Assembly (NCBI GenBank): GCA_030609865.1
Contig: JAUWSZ010000254.1
Span: 1-5,170, forward strand
Origin: a bacterium
GTDB taxonomy: Bacteria > Desulfobacterota > DSWW01
DNA length: 5,170 nucleotides
Direction of reading: 5' to 3'
Shown: positions 1-5,151 of the stretch, piece after piece
Layout: the number at the start of each line of letters is the position of its first letter
Position numbering within the stretch: position 1 is the stretch's first letter
Translations under genes and position numbers: made by a program
The notes under the pieces: model-generated
The model's input: the letters and a program-made list of their open reading frames with translations, nothing else
What the model was told of the DNA's origin: nothing
Database searches by the model: none

Positions 1-89
1 CCATACCCTGCCCCCCTTGAGCACTTCGTGATGGGAGAACCGTGAGGTCGGAACGACCGCGACTCACAATCCCCCAAAGGATCTTGTCC

Positions 90-707
90 CTATTCGATCT
101 TTGTGAAGGCCCTGTATCCCGGAGTCTCCCAATGACCGGTGGTCGAGTTGACTCCGAGCACGCCCCAATAGCACAAATGGCCGGCCTCGATGCTGTTCCA
201 CCAGGAAGCGGGCATCACGAGGAAATCGTCAACGAGCCAGAAATCGGCGCGGTAATAGCCAACGCCGGAGTAGTAGAACAGGGTATAAAACCGGTAGACG
301 TCGCAAGGCCCCGGCGTCCACTGGAAGGTCGGCGCTTCGGCAGCATCCGATCCTTCCGGGGGTGACAAGAGCAGGATCGGCAGCCCCGTCTCGTTGGAAT
401 CCCCACTCTCGTTTCCAGAGGTATCGAAAGCCCTCACGACGAAGTAGTAGTGGGTATCGTCATCGAGATCCTGAATCGTACAATTCGTCTCGGGCCCTTC
501 CCACTCGGGTCGATCGTAGTCGAAGGTTTCATCTTCTTCGCGCAAGTAGACCCGATAGCCGTCAAGGTCCGGTTCACTGTTGGATCCCCAGATCAGCGTT
601 ACATCGAGTGCAACGGCGCTTGGAGAGTTGACGATGAGCATCAGTAGGGTGCCCGCTAGTAATAGCAGGCTGGTTCTGACGAAGATCGAGAATCGAAGTA
701 GTCGCAT
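90..707 (-). CDS. Secreted fibronectin type III-like domain protein
   Basis: A complete 205-residue protein of unknown function, probably exported. Residues 1-33 look like a Sec signal peptide: Arg at positions 2, 5 and 11, a hydrophobic core at about 13-26, and an AVA motif at 31-33 for signal peptidase I. Residues about 34-108 read as one FN3 domain: a VTLIWGSN strand, the DLDGYRVY motif, a TIQDLDDDTHYYFVVRAFD strand pair, then SGNES. Residues about 111-205 begin with SPPEG and APTFQWTPG and look like a second beta-sandwich, rich in Tyr and Trp. Cys76, Cys135 and a Cys in HLCYW could form a disulfide after export. There is no lipobox, no C-terminal anchor and no enzymatic motif. The ATG at 707 is preceded by a modest GAGAG at about 5 nt and gives an intact signal peptide. 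A carbohydrate- or surface-binding role is possible but not shown. Confidence 0.8.
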   Translation of the reverse strand: MRLLRFSIFVRTSLLLLAGTLLMLIVNSPSAVALDVTLIWGSNSEPDLDGYRVYLREEDETFDYDRPEWEGPETNCTIQDLDDDTHYYFVVRAFDTSGNESGDSNETGLPILLLSPPEGSDAAEAPTFQWTPGPCDVYRFYTLFYYSGVGYYRADFWLVDDFLVMPASWWNSIEAGHLCYWGVLGVNSTTGHWETPGYRAFTKIE

Positions 708-820
708 AGGTCTCTCAGAAGCACCATCACGTGGAGCAGGTAGTGTTGCTTTCCCTTAGCGGTTGTCTCGGAAGGAACCCGGAATCCACATTGCCGCCCC
801 CTCCCTCAGCAACGAACGTG

Positions 821-849
821 CCATCCGCCCCGCGATGTTGAATCAACAT
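821..849. repeat. 15-bp palindrome within one copy of an imperfect direct repeat
   Basis: ATGTTGA at 835-841 and TCAACAT at 843-849 are perfect inverted arms around a single A. The wider segment 821-843 (CCATCCGC, then 6 nt, then ATGTTGAAT) resembles 957-978 (CCCTCCGC, then 5 nt, then ATGTTGAAT), where the right half-site is lost. The symmetry would suit a dimeric DNA-binding regulator acting on either divergent gene, but no regulator gene is visible and the site lies about 130 bp from the nearer start codon. It may be chance or a small degenerate repeat. Confidence 0.35.
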
Positions 850-881
850 GAACAAATCGAGGAAGAAGACCGGATCGGTAA

Positions 882-905
882 CAAAAAGGGCGGGCAAAGC
901 CCTTT
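882..905 (-). terminator. Leftward intrinsic terminator-like hairpin
   Basis: On the minus strand a 7-bp stem (AAAGGGC at 905-899 with GCCCTTT at 891-885) closes a 7-nt loop and runs into TTTTTGTT. Three of the U residues lie within the stem, so it is a short but plausible leftward terminator. It lies about 175 nt before the FN3 start codon with no leftward gene above it, so what it would terminate is unclear. Confidence 0.4.
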
Positions 906-956
906 CGGGTTGAGTCAGGGGGGAGCATCTCGGGCGCGTCGAGGCGGGGAATGAGG

Positions 957-978
957 CCCTCCGCTTACAATGTTGAAT
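957..978. repeat. Second copy of the imperfect direct repeat
   Basis: CCCTCCGC and ATGTTGAAT recur here with nearly the same spacing as at 821-843. The palindromic partner arm is absent: TTACG replaces TCAACAT. TACAAT at 966-971 resembles a rightward -10 box, but no matching -35 box stands in front of it. Confidence 0.3.
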
Positions 979-1034
979 TACGAAAGCTGTGATCCCACGG
1001 ATCGGGTAATCATAACACCGTCCCATGACGACGC

Positions 1035-1067
1035 GGGCCATGTCCTGGAAGGATATGGCCCTTTTTT
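1035..1067 (+). terminator. Strong rightward intrinsic terminator upstream of the ThDP enzyme gene
   Basis: GGGCCAT at 1035-1041 pairs with ATGGCCC at 1055-1061. The stem continues through G1042 with T1054 (a G-U wobble) and TCCT 1043-1046 with AGGA 1050-1053. This gives 12 continuous pairs closing a GGA loop, followed directly by six T residues (1062-1067). It is a classic rho-independent terminator on the plus strand. It ends at the base before the -35 block of the next promoter, so it would insulate the ThDP enzyme gene from rightward read-through. No rightward gene precedes it in the window. Confidence 0.85.
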
Positions 1068-1098
1068 CTGGCAAGGGACAGGCCCCTGCCTGTATACT
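1068..1098 (+). promoter_or_regulatory. Promoter of the ThDP enzyme gene
   Basis: TATACT at 1093-1098 is a good -10 box. The -35 match is weak: TGGCAA at 1069-1074 with an 18-nt spacer. Support comes from a second site at 5048-5078 carrying the same CTG(G/T)CAAGG and GTATACTCCCC blocks separated by exactly 15 nt. Transcription would start near 1105, just after the terminator, giving a short leader of about 40 nt before the ATG. A small hairpin (CCCGG 1100-1104 with CCGGG 1111-1115) lies at the start site. Confidence 0.6.
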
Positions 1099-1145
1099 CC
1101 CCGGCAACATCCGGGCATAGGAAACGAGAGAAGGGGCAAAAGACC

Positions 1146-2942
1146 ATGAAATTGACAGTCGCGAAAGCCATCGTACGTTTTCTCGAGCAGGCCGGGGTCG
1201 AAATCGCCGCCGGCTACAACGGACACGGAAACTGGGCCATGCTCGATGCGGTCGAGCACGAGAGCAAGATCCGGGGAATCAAGACAAACGCAGAAGACGC
1301 CGCGGTCCATCTGGCCGATTGCTACTGGAGGGTGCGTCGGAAGCCACCCTTGCCGGTGGTCTTCACCACGGTGGGCCCGGGCAATATGAACATCTGCGCA
1401 GCCCTGGCCAATGCCTTCTATGAATCCTCTGCCATGCTGATCATCGCAGGCGCGGGCCCTACCCAATGGTTCGACAAGGGCTGTTTCGAGGAATGTTACC
1501 GCTACGGCCCGGAGGAGTTCACGCAGGTCGTCAAGCCCATCTGCAAGAAGGCCGCCCTCGTCACCCGGCCGGACACGGCCCTCGAGATGGTGGTGCGGGC
1601 TTACAAAGAGGCGATTTCCGGCAGGCCCGGGCCCGTGCTCGTCCAGATTCCGTTCGACATCCAGCATACGGAGATCGAGATCGAATCGATCCCTGAGGCC
1701 GAGCCCTGGACCCACATCCACCCGCCCGGCCCGAGCCCGGTCGCGCTGGACAAGGCCGCCGGCCTGCTCAAGGAATCGGTCCGGCCCCTGATCCTCGTCG
1801 GCAGCGGCATCCACAACGCCCTCGCGCATGACGCGTTGCGGGTGTTCGCCGAGGAATTCCAGGTTCCGGTGGGGACGAGCTTCTCCGGCAAGGGGGCCCT
1901 GAGCGAGGCCCACCCGCTCAGCTTGGGGGTGCTCGACCCGTCCGGCACAGGCCACGGGTTCCGGGCAGCCCGCGAGTGCGACCTTCTGATCGCCGTCGGT
2001 GTCCGGTTCCACGACTTCAACACCCTCGCGTGGAACATGTATCCGATTCCTGAGTCGACCAAGCTGGTGCACATCGATGTGGACCCGATCGAGCTGTCAC
2101 GCAACTACCCCTCCGAGGTCGCGATGGTCGCGGACGGGAGGCTGGCCCTGGAGGGGCTGGCCAGCACGGCGCGGCGGGAGAGGGTTGCCCCTGACAAGCA
2201 CAAACCCTGGCTGGACGAACTGGAGGCCTGGCGAAGGGAGTGGCTCGCCCAGATCGACGGGCTCGTCAAGTCGGACGCGGCTCCTCTCTCGAATGCCAGG
2301 CTGCTCGCCGATGTCTCCGAGGTGATTGCCGAGACGGATCCGGAAACCTCGGTCCTGTTCGACACGGGCAATCTGCTCTTGTTCGCGCCGGCCTTCTTCT
2401 CCGCCCGCTCCCGCTTCGTGGCCACGAACAACGGGCATTTTGCGAGGATGGGCTGGGGGTGTGCCGGGGCGCTCGGGGCAAGCCTGGGCAACCCGGAGCA
2501 CCCGACCCTCTCGATCGTGGGCGACGGGTCCTTCATGATGTGCGGACTGTCGATCGCGACTGCATGCGAATACGGAATTCCGGCCATCTGGGTCGTCCTG
2601 AACAACCGAACGATCGGGATCGAACGCGAAGCGATGGATGCCGTCTATGGAAGGTCGTCGTTCTGCGACACACGGATCCAGAAGACCGGTGAGCCCTGGG
2701 GTCCGGACTTCGTAAAGCTGGCTGAGTCGATCGGGATTGCGGCGAAGAAGATCTCTCGCCCGGGCGATCTGAAACCCGCAGTGCATGCCGGGCTCGCGGG
2801 GAACGAGCCCCTCCTGCTCGATGTGGATATCGACCCGGCAGACGCCGGATACCGGAACGCTCTCTTGCCGATACCCATCCGGTGGGACCAGCAGCCGGTC
2901 ATGAACCCGGATGAGTGGGCAAAGAGCATCTTGCCTGAATAG
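1146..2942 (+). CDS. ThDP-dependent acetolactate synthase-family enzyme
   Basis: A complete 598-residue enzyme of the acetolactate synthase / 2-oxo acid decarboxylase superfamily, probably cytosolic. The order is: Pyr domain (about 2-175), with Glu50 in the NAEDAAVHLADCY motif aligning with the ThDP-activating Glu of HEQGAAHMADGY, and VGPGNMN at 76-82; central domain (about 195-335), with ILVGSG at 216-221 and VHIDVDP at 308-314; PP domain (about 385-565), with TNNGHFARMGWG at 427-438 and the ThDP/Mg motif GDGS (459-462) to NN (486-487). The length suits the family. Family knowledge implies carbanion chemistry on a 2-oxo acid or similar substrate, but the substrate cannot be read from the sequence. 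There is no IlvN-type regulatory subunit or other ilv gene beside it, so I do not call it ilvB. The ATG has AAGGGG at 1131-1136, 9 nt upstream. The gene stands alone behind its own promoter and converges on asnB. Confidence 0.9.
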   Translation: MKLTVAKAIVRFLEQAGVEIAAGYNGHGNWAMLDAVEHESKIRGIKTNAEDAAVHLADCYWRVRRKPPLPVVFTTVGPGNMNICAALANAFYESSAMLIIAGAGPTQWFDKGCFEECYRYGPEEFTQVVKPICKKAALVTRPDTALEMVVRAYKEAISGRPGPVLVQIPFDIQHTEIEIESIPEAEPWTHIHPPGPSPVALDKAAGLLKESVRPLILVGSGIHNALAHDALRVFAEEFQVPVGTSFSGKGALSEAHPLSLGVLDPSGTGHGFRAARECDLLIAVGVRFHDFNTLAWNMYPIPESTKLVHIDVDPIELSRNYPSEVAMVADGRLALEGLASTARRERVAPDKHKPWLDELEAWRREWLAQIDGLVKSDAAPLSNARLLADVSEVIAETDPETSVLFDTGNLLLFAPAFFSARSRFVATNNGHFARMGWGCAGALGASLGNPEHPTLSIVGDGSFMMCGLSIATACEYGIPAIWVVLNNRTIGIEREAMDAVYGRSSFCDTRIQKTGEPWGPDFVKLAESIGIAAKKISRPGDLKPAVHAGLAGNEPLLLDVDIDPADAGYRNALLPIPIRWDQQPVMNPDEWAKSILPE

Positions 2943-2951
2943 GGGCCCGAT

Positions 2952-4601
2952 TCAAGCGATACGGGACGGCTGGTCTTCCACGCGACCTCCCGGTTTCCCA
3001 TCCTCCTCGTCCTCGAGCATATGCTTGAGATCCCCGTCCACCGTGCCCCGGACCTGCTCTCGCTCTTCCTCGAAGTCGAACCCTGTCCAGATGCCGATGG
3101 ACCCGAGGATGGAATCCTGCGGGTGGAACTGTCGGAAGATCTTGAAGTAGTAGGCCGCCTCCCGGCTGTTGATCACGGCCTCGGGGTTCTCTGCCTTGAT
3201 GCGCTCGTACTCCTCTTCGCTCATCTCCATTTCCGCCAGACTCTCGCCCAGGCTCTCGCAGCCCGCCCCCTGGGTGTACTGGACCTTGTAGCGCCAGAGG
3301 ATCTCATCGGGAAGGATTCCCTCGTCCTCGAAGGCCTTGCGGAGGATCCACTTCTCGATTTTTGCCCCGACCTTTTCGGACTCACGGATATTGAGTTCAG
3401 GGGGGATCTTCATGGCCAGGTCGATCATGGCCACGTCGAGGAATGGCACTCTCAACTCGAGGCCGAAGAGCATGCCCATCCGGTCGGCCCGCTGTAGGTT
3501 GATGTTGTGGAGATTGCCGATGCAGCGCCTGGCCTCCTTGTTCAAGCCTTCCATCGGGAAGTGCTTCATGTAGTGATAACCGGTGAAGACCTCGTCCGCG
3601 CCCTCTCCCGTAAGCACGACGGTCACATATTCTGCGGCCAATTTGCAGGTGAAGTAGCAGGGAACCGCGCATCGGACCAGAGAGGGGTCGTAGCTTTCCA
3701 ACTTTCGGATGACCGTGGGAAGGGCCTCGTAATACTCCTCCTCGGTGAAGATCAGCTCATGATGGGTCGAGCCGATGTGCTCGGCCGCGATTCGCGACGC
3801 CTTCAGGTCGTCGCTCTCTACGCCGTTCTCATCCCGCATGCCGACGACAAACGTGTGGAGATTCGGAATTTCCTCTGCGGCGATGGCGGCCACCAGGCTG
3901 CTGTCCAGCCCTCCGCTGCAGAAGGAGCCCACGTGGATCTCCCTGTCCGAAAGCAGCCTCTTCTTGACCGCCTGGATAAAGGTATCGCGAATGATCTCGC
4001 AGGCATCGTCCACGTCCGTCAGCAGGTGGTCCTCGATCTCAGGGATCTTGTAGTATTCGACAAACCCCTTCTCTGGCGTGTAATAGGTGCCGGCCGGAAA
4101 CTCGTGAACCTCGTTCACCCCCGCCAGGGTCATGGCCCCGAGTTCCGAGGCGAAGTAGAGCCTGTCTCCCAGGTGCCCGTAGTAAAGGGGCTTGATCCCG
4201 ATCGGGTCCCGGGCCAGCATGAAATCCTCGCCATCGTAGATGGCAAAGGCGAACATCCCATCGAGGTCCTTGACGCACTCCGGGCCCTTTTCCCTGTACA
4301 GATGGAGGATGGTCTCCGTATCGGACTGGGTCTTGAACGGGTAGTTCGAGACCAGTTTCCGCCGAAGGCGCCTGAAGTTGTATATCTCTCCGTTGCAGAT
4401 GATGCCGGACCCATTGCCGTTCGCCAGAATCGGCTGGTGTCCGCCGGCCACATCGACGATCGAAAGCCGCGTGTGTCCCAACACGGCCCCATTGACGCTG
4501 TGAATCCCCCGATCGTCAGGGCCCCGGTGGGGCATGGCATCCAGCATACGATTGATCGTTTGTGTGTCCCTTCCGCCAAAACATCCCGCGATGCCGCACA
4601 T
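2952..4601 (-). CDS. asnB: Asparagine synthetase (glutamine-hydrolysing)
   Basis: A 549-residue class II glutamine amidotransferase. It makes asparagine from aspartate, ATP and glutamine in the cytosol, via an aspartyl-AMP intermediate and tunnelled ammonia. The start is set at 4601 rather than the in-frame ATG at 4667, because Cys2 must become the N-terminal nucleophile after Met removal (MCGIAG) and a perfect Shine-Dalgarno lies 9 nt upstream. Glutaminase residues are all visible: Cys2, Arg45 in HTRLSIVD, Asn70-Gly-Glu72 in CNGEIYN, and Asp94 in SDTE. The synthetase domain (about 200-500) has the PP-loop SGGLDSS at 229-235, GEGADEVFTGY at 332-342 and LRVPFLD at 383-389. Length is close to E. 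coli AsnB (about 554). The Asp/Glu-rich tail of about 45 residues is less typical. The SYDPSLVR stretch resembles archaeal and deltaproteobacterial-type AsnB rather than the E. coli type (inference). The leader is long and carries two terminators, suggesting regulated expression. Confidence 0.95.
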   Translation of the reverse strand: MCGIAGCFGGRDTQTINRMLDAMPHRGPDDRGIHSVNGAVLGHTRLSIVDVAGGHQPILANGNGSGIICNGEIYNFRRLRRKLVSNYPFKTQSDTETILHLYREKGPECVKDLDGMFAFAIYDGEDFMLARDPIGIKPLYYGHLGDRLYFASELGAMTLAGVNEVHEFPAGTYYTPEKGFVEYYKIPEIEDHLLTDVDDACEIIRDTFIQAVKKRLLSDREIHVGSFCSGGLDSSLVAAIAAEEIPNLHTFVVGMRDENGVESDDLKASRIAAEHIGSTHHELIFTEEEYYEALPTVIRKLESYDPSLVRCAVPCYFTCKLAAEYVTVVLTGEGADEVFTGYHYMKHFPMEGLNKEARRCIGNLHNINLQRADRMGMLFGLELRVPFLDVAMIDLAMKIPPELNIRESEKVGAKIEKWILRKAFEDEGILPDEILWRYKVQYTQGAGCESLGESLAEMEMSEEEYERIKAENPEAVINSREAAYYFKIFRQFHPQDSILGSIGIWTGFDFEEEREQVRGTVDGDLKHMLEDEEDGKPGGRVEDQPSRIA

Positions 4602-4610
4602 ACAGGTAAG

Positions 4611-4618
4611 ACCTCCTT
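4611..4618 (-). promoter_or_regulatory. asnB Shine-Dalgarno site (decides the start)
   Basis: The minus strand reads AAGGAGGT, a full match to the anti-Shine-Dalgarno of 16S rRNA. It sits 9 nt before the ATG at 4601. This fixes the start at MCGIAG and rules out the longer in-frame ATG at 4667, which would bury the catalytic cysteine. Confidence 0.9.
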
Positions 4619-4633
4619 CCCTTATCCAGTGGA

Positions 4634-4688
4634 GACCTTCGATTCGCCCGGCACCTCGCATCGACACGGGCAGGAAAAAACGAAGGTC
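4634..4688 (-). repeat. Inverted repeat in the asnB leader
   Basis: GACCTTCG (4688-4681 on the minus strand) and CGAAGGTC (4641-4634) are perfect 8-bp inverted arms. Inside them GCCCG and CGGGC (4671-4667 and 4650-4646) can pair. The element begins directly after the T-run of the upstream terminator and ends 15 nt before the ribosome binding site, so it should fold in the leader of any read-through asnB mRNA. CGATTCGC at 4640-4647 is also complementary to 4718-4725 in the terminator above, giving a competing 8-bp pairing. Its function is unknown. Confidence 0.5.
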
Positions 4689-4736
4689 AAAAAAAACGGG
4701 GGCACAGGCGATTCCGTGCGAATCGCTGCTGCCCCC
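4689..4736 (-). terminator. Very strong leftward terminator in the asnB leader
   Basis: On the minus strand GGGGGCA (4736-4730) pairs with TGCCCCC (4704-4698), CA pairs with TG, and GCGATTC (4726-4720) pairs with GAATCGC (4714-4708) around a 5-nt loop. That is 16 pairs with two single-base bulges. One G then eight T residues (4696-4689) follow. The geometry is that of an efficient rho-independent terminator. It lies about 90 nt before the asnB start codon, in the direction of asnB transcription. Confidence 0.85.
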
Positions 4737-4873
4737 CCAAGGCCAAAGAGCCGACAGACTCAGACAAAACCCTGAGAATAGACTCCTAACTCACCTATTC
4801 TATTGTGTTTTCCTTAGTTAAGTATCCCTGAAACGACAGCCATTGCCATTAAGCTACGCTTCGCAGAAAAAGG

Positions 4874-4901
4874 AAAAAGGTGCCCGGCAATTCGGACACC
4901 T
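4874..4901 (-). terminator. First leftward terminator downstream of the consensus promoter
   Basis: On the minus strand AGGTGTCCG (4901-4893) pairs with CGGGCACCT (4886-4878). This gives 9 pairs including one G-U, closing a 6-nt loop. T residues follow at once, then CC and another five T residues (4871-4867). It is a convincing intrinsic terminator about 145 nt after the inferred transcription start. Confidence 0.75.
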
Positions 4902-4932
4902 CTGTCTGTAAGGAACCATGGAATCAGCCTTC

Positions 4933-4949
4933 GCAGGCCTCGGGCCTGC
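4933..4949. repeat. Perfect 7-bp hairpin with three-base loop
   Basis: GCAGGCC (4933-4939) and GGCCTGC (4943-4949) are perfect inverted arms around TCG. It lies in the middle of the putative small RNA and is not followed by a T-run on either strand, so it is a structural element rather than a terminator. Confidence 0.6.
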
Positions 4950-5025
4950 CATTGACGCAAAAACGAGGAGCTTTGTCTTGCCCCTCTCTCAATTTCTTTT
5001 GAGTACAAAACTTTTTAGTAGGAAC

Positions 5026-5054
5026 ATTATAGTCGGCCCACGAGAAACTGTCAA
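5026..5054 (-). promoter_or_regulatory. Perfect-consensus sigma-70 promoter, leftward
   Basis: The minus strand has TTGACA (5054-5049), a 17-nt spacer and TATAAT (5031-5026): both hexamers and the spacing are exact consensus. Transcription should start near 5019 and run toward asnB. A promoter this strong is more typical of stable RNAs or heavily attenuated genes than of an unregulated biosynthetic gene. Its -35 box overlaps the -35 block of the opposing rightward element. Confidence 0.9.
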
Positions 5055-5078
5055 GGCCTTCCTACAAGGTAGTATACT
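5048..5078 (+). promoter_or_regulatory. Rightward promoter-like element matching the ThDP gene promoter
   Basis: CTGTCAAGG at 5048-5056 and GTATACTCCCC from 5072 repeat the two blocks found at 1068-1076 and 1092-1102, with the same 15-nt gap, while the gap sequences differ. TATACT at 5073-5078 would be the -10 box. The target must lie to the right, either as the structured element at 5079-5151 or as a gene beyond the window. Confidence 0.5.
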
Positions 5079-5151
5079 CCCCATTCAAACACACCGGGAT
5101 GAGGCCTCCGCACAGGCCGGCCGTTGCCTTGATAGGCCGTATCGAATGGGG
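5079..5151 (+). repeat. Structured inverted repeat at the right edge
   Basis: CCCCATTC (5079-5086) and GAATGGGG (5144-5151) are perfect 8-bp arms. Directly inside the right arm, AGGCC and ATC (5134-5143) can pair with GAT and GGCCT (5098-5107) across a short internal loop, and AGGC/GCCT can form a further inner hairpin. The whole folds as a branched structure starting right after the -10 box, consistent with a leader RNA or small RNA read rightward. No family is recognised, and the element may continue past the window. Confidence 0.45.

Larger units (their letters stand above)
708..1145. other. Divergent intergenic region (438 bp) without a convincing protein gene
   Basis: This region separates the start codons of the leftward FN3 gene and the rightward ThDP enzyme gene. 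Open frames here start at TTG (763) or run antisense (1110 to 727). They have no ribosome binding site and no domain-like composition, and they cross both terminator hairpins, so I do not call them genes. From left to right it contains a 15-bp palindrome (835-849), a leftward terminator-like hairpin (about 882-905), a diverged copy of the palindrome's left part (957-978), a strong rightward terminator (1035-1067) and a promoter (1068-1098). No clear promoter for the FN3 gene was found between 708 and 884. Confidence 0.7.
4872..5019 (-). ncRNA. Putative small RNA or terminated leader upstream of asnB
   Basis: The limits are inferred from the consensus promoter (start near 5019, an A) and the first downstream terminator (T-run ending near 4874), giving about 146 nt. 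The RNA would contain an A/U-rich 5' end with a weak hairpin, a perfect 7-bp hairpin with a three-base loop (GCAGGCC/GGCCTGC, 4933-4949) and the terminator hairpin. I recognise no known family: it shows no tmRNA, SRP, RNase P or T-box signature, and no riboswitch core that I could identify. It could be a stand-alone sRNA or a prematurely ended asnB leader. Confidence 0.5.

Noticed and set aside
42..67. GTGAG/CTCAC with nested GTCG/CGAC as a terminator for the FN3 gene.
   Set aside because: The stem is broken by a 5-nt bulge and no T-run follows on the minus strand.
1068..1090. TGGCA plus GGCC upstream of the ThDP gene as a sigma-54 promoter.
   Set aside because: There is no TTGC-type -12 element at the right spacing, and the matching site at 5048 has TGTCA, which breaks the invariant GG.
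727..1110. A leftward 127-codon frame upstream of the FN3 gene.
   Set aside because: It crosses both terminator hairpins, has no ribosome binding site that I can see, and its composition looks like translated non-coding DNA.
978..2072. A long leftward frame (364 codons) antisense to the ThDP enzyme gene.
   Set aside because: It is a shadow of a GC-rich coding gene: the opposite strand encodes an enzyme with all family motifs.
3507..4775. A long rightward frame (422 codons) antisense to asnB.
   Set aside because: It is a shadow frame. The minus strand carries the complete set of asparagine synthetase motifs.
4820..4860. The minus strand GCGTAGCTTAATGGC resembles a tRNA D-arm.
   Set aside because: The D-stem partner, a consistent anticodon arm and a GGTTC-type T-arm are all missing.
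4814..5008. A 64-codon leftward frame in the asnB leader as a possible leader peptide.
   Set aside because: It has a TTG start and no ribosome binding site, shows no run of Asn or other regulatory codons, and crosses the first terminator.
4990..5020. The 5' end of the putative leftward RNA (TACTAAAAAG, GTTTTGTACTC) looks superficially like a Cas9-type CRISPR repeat or tracrRNA anti-repeat.
   Set aside because: There is no repeat-spacer array, no cas gene and no second copy of the repeat in the window. The similarity is short and A/T-rich.
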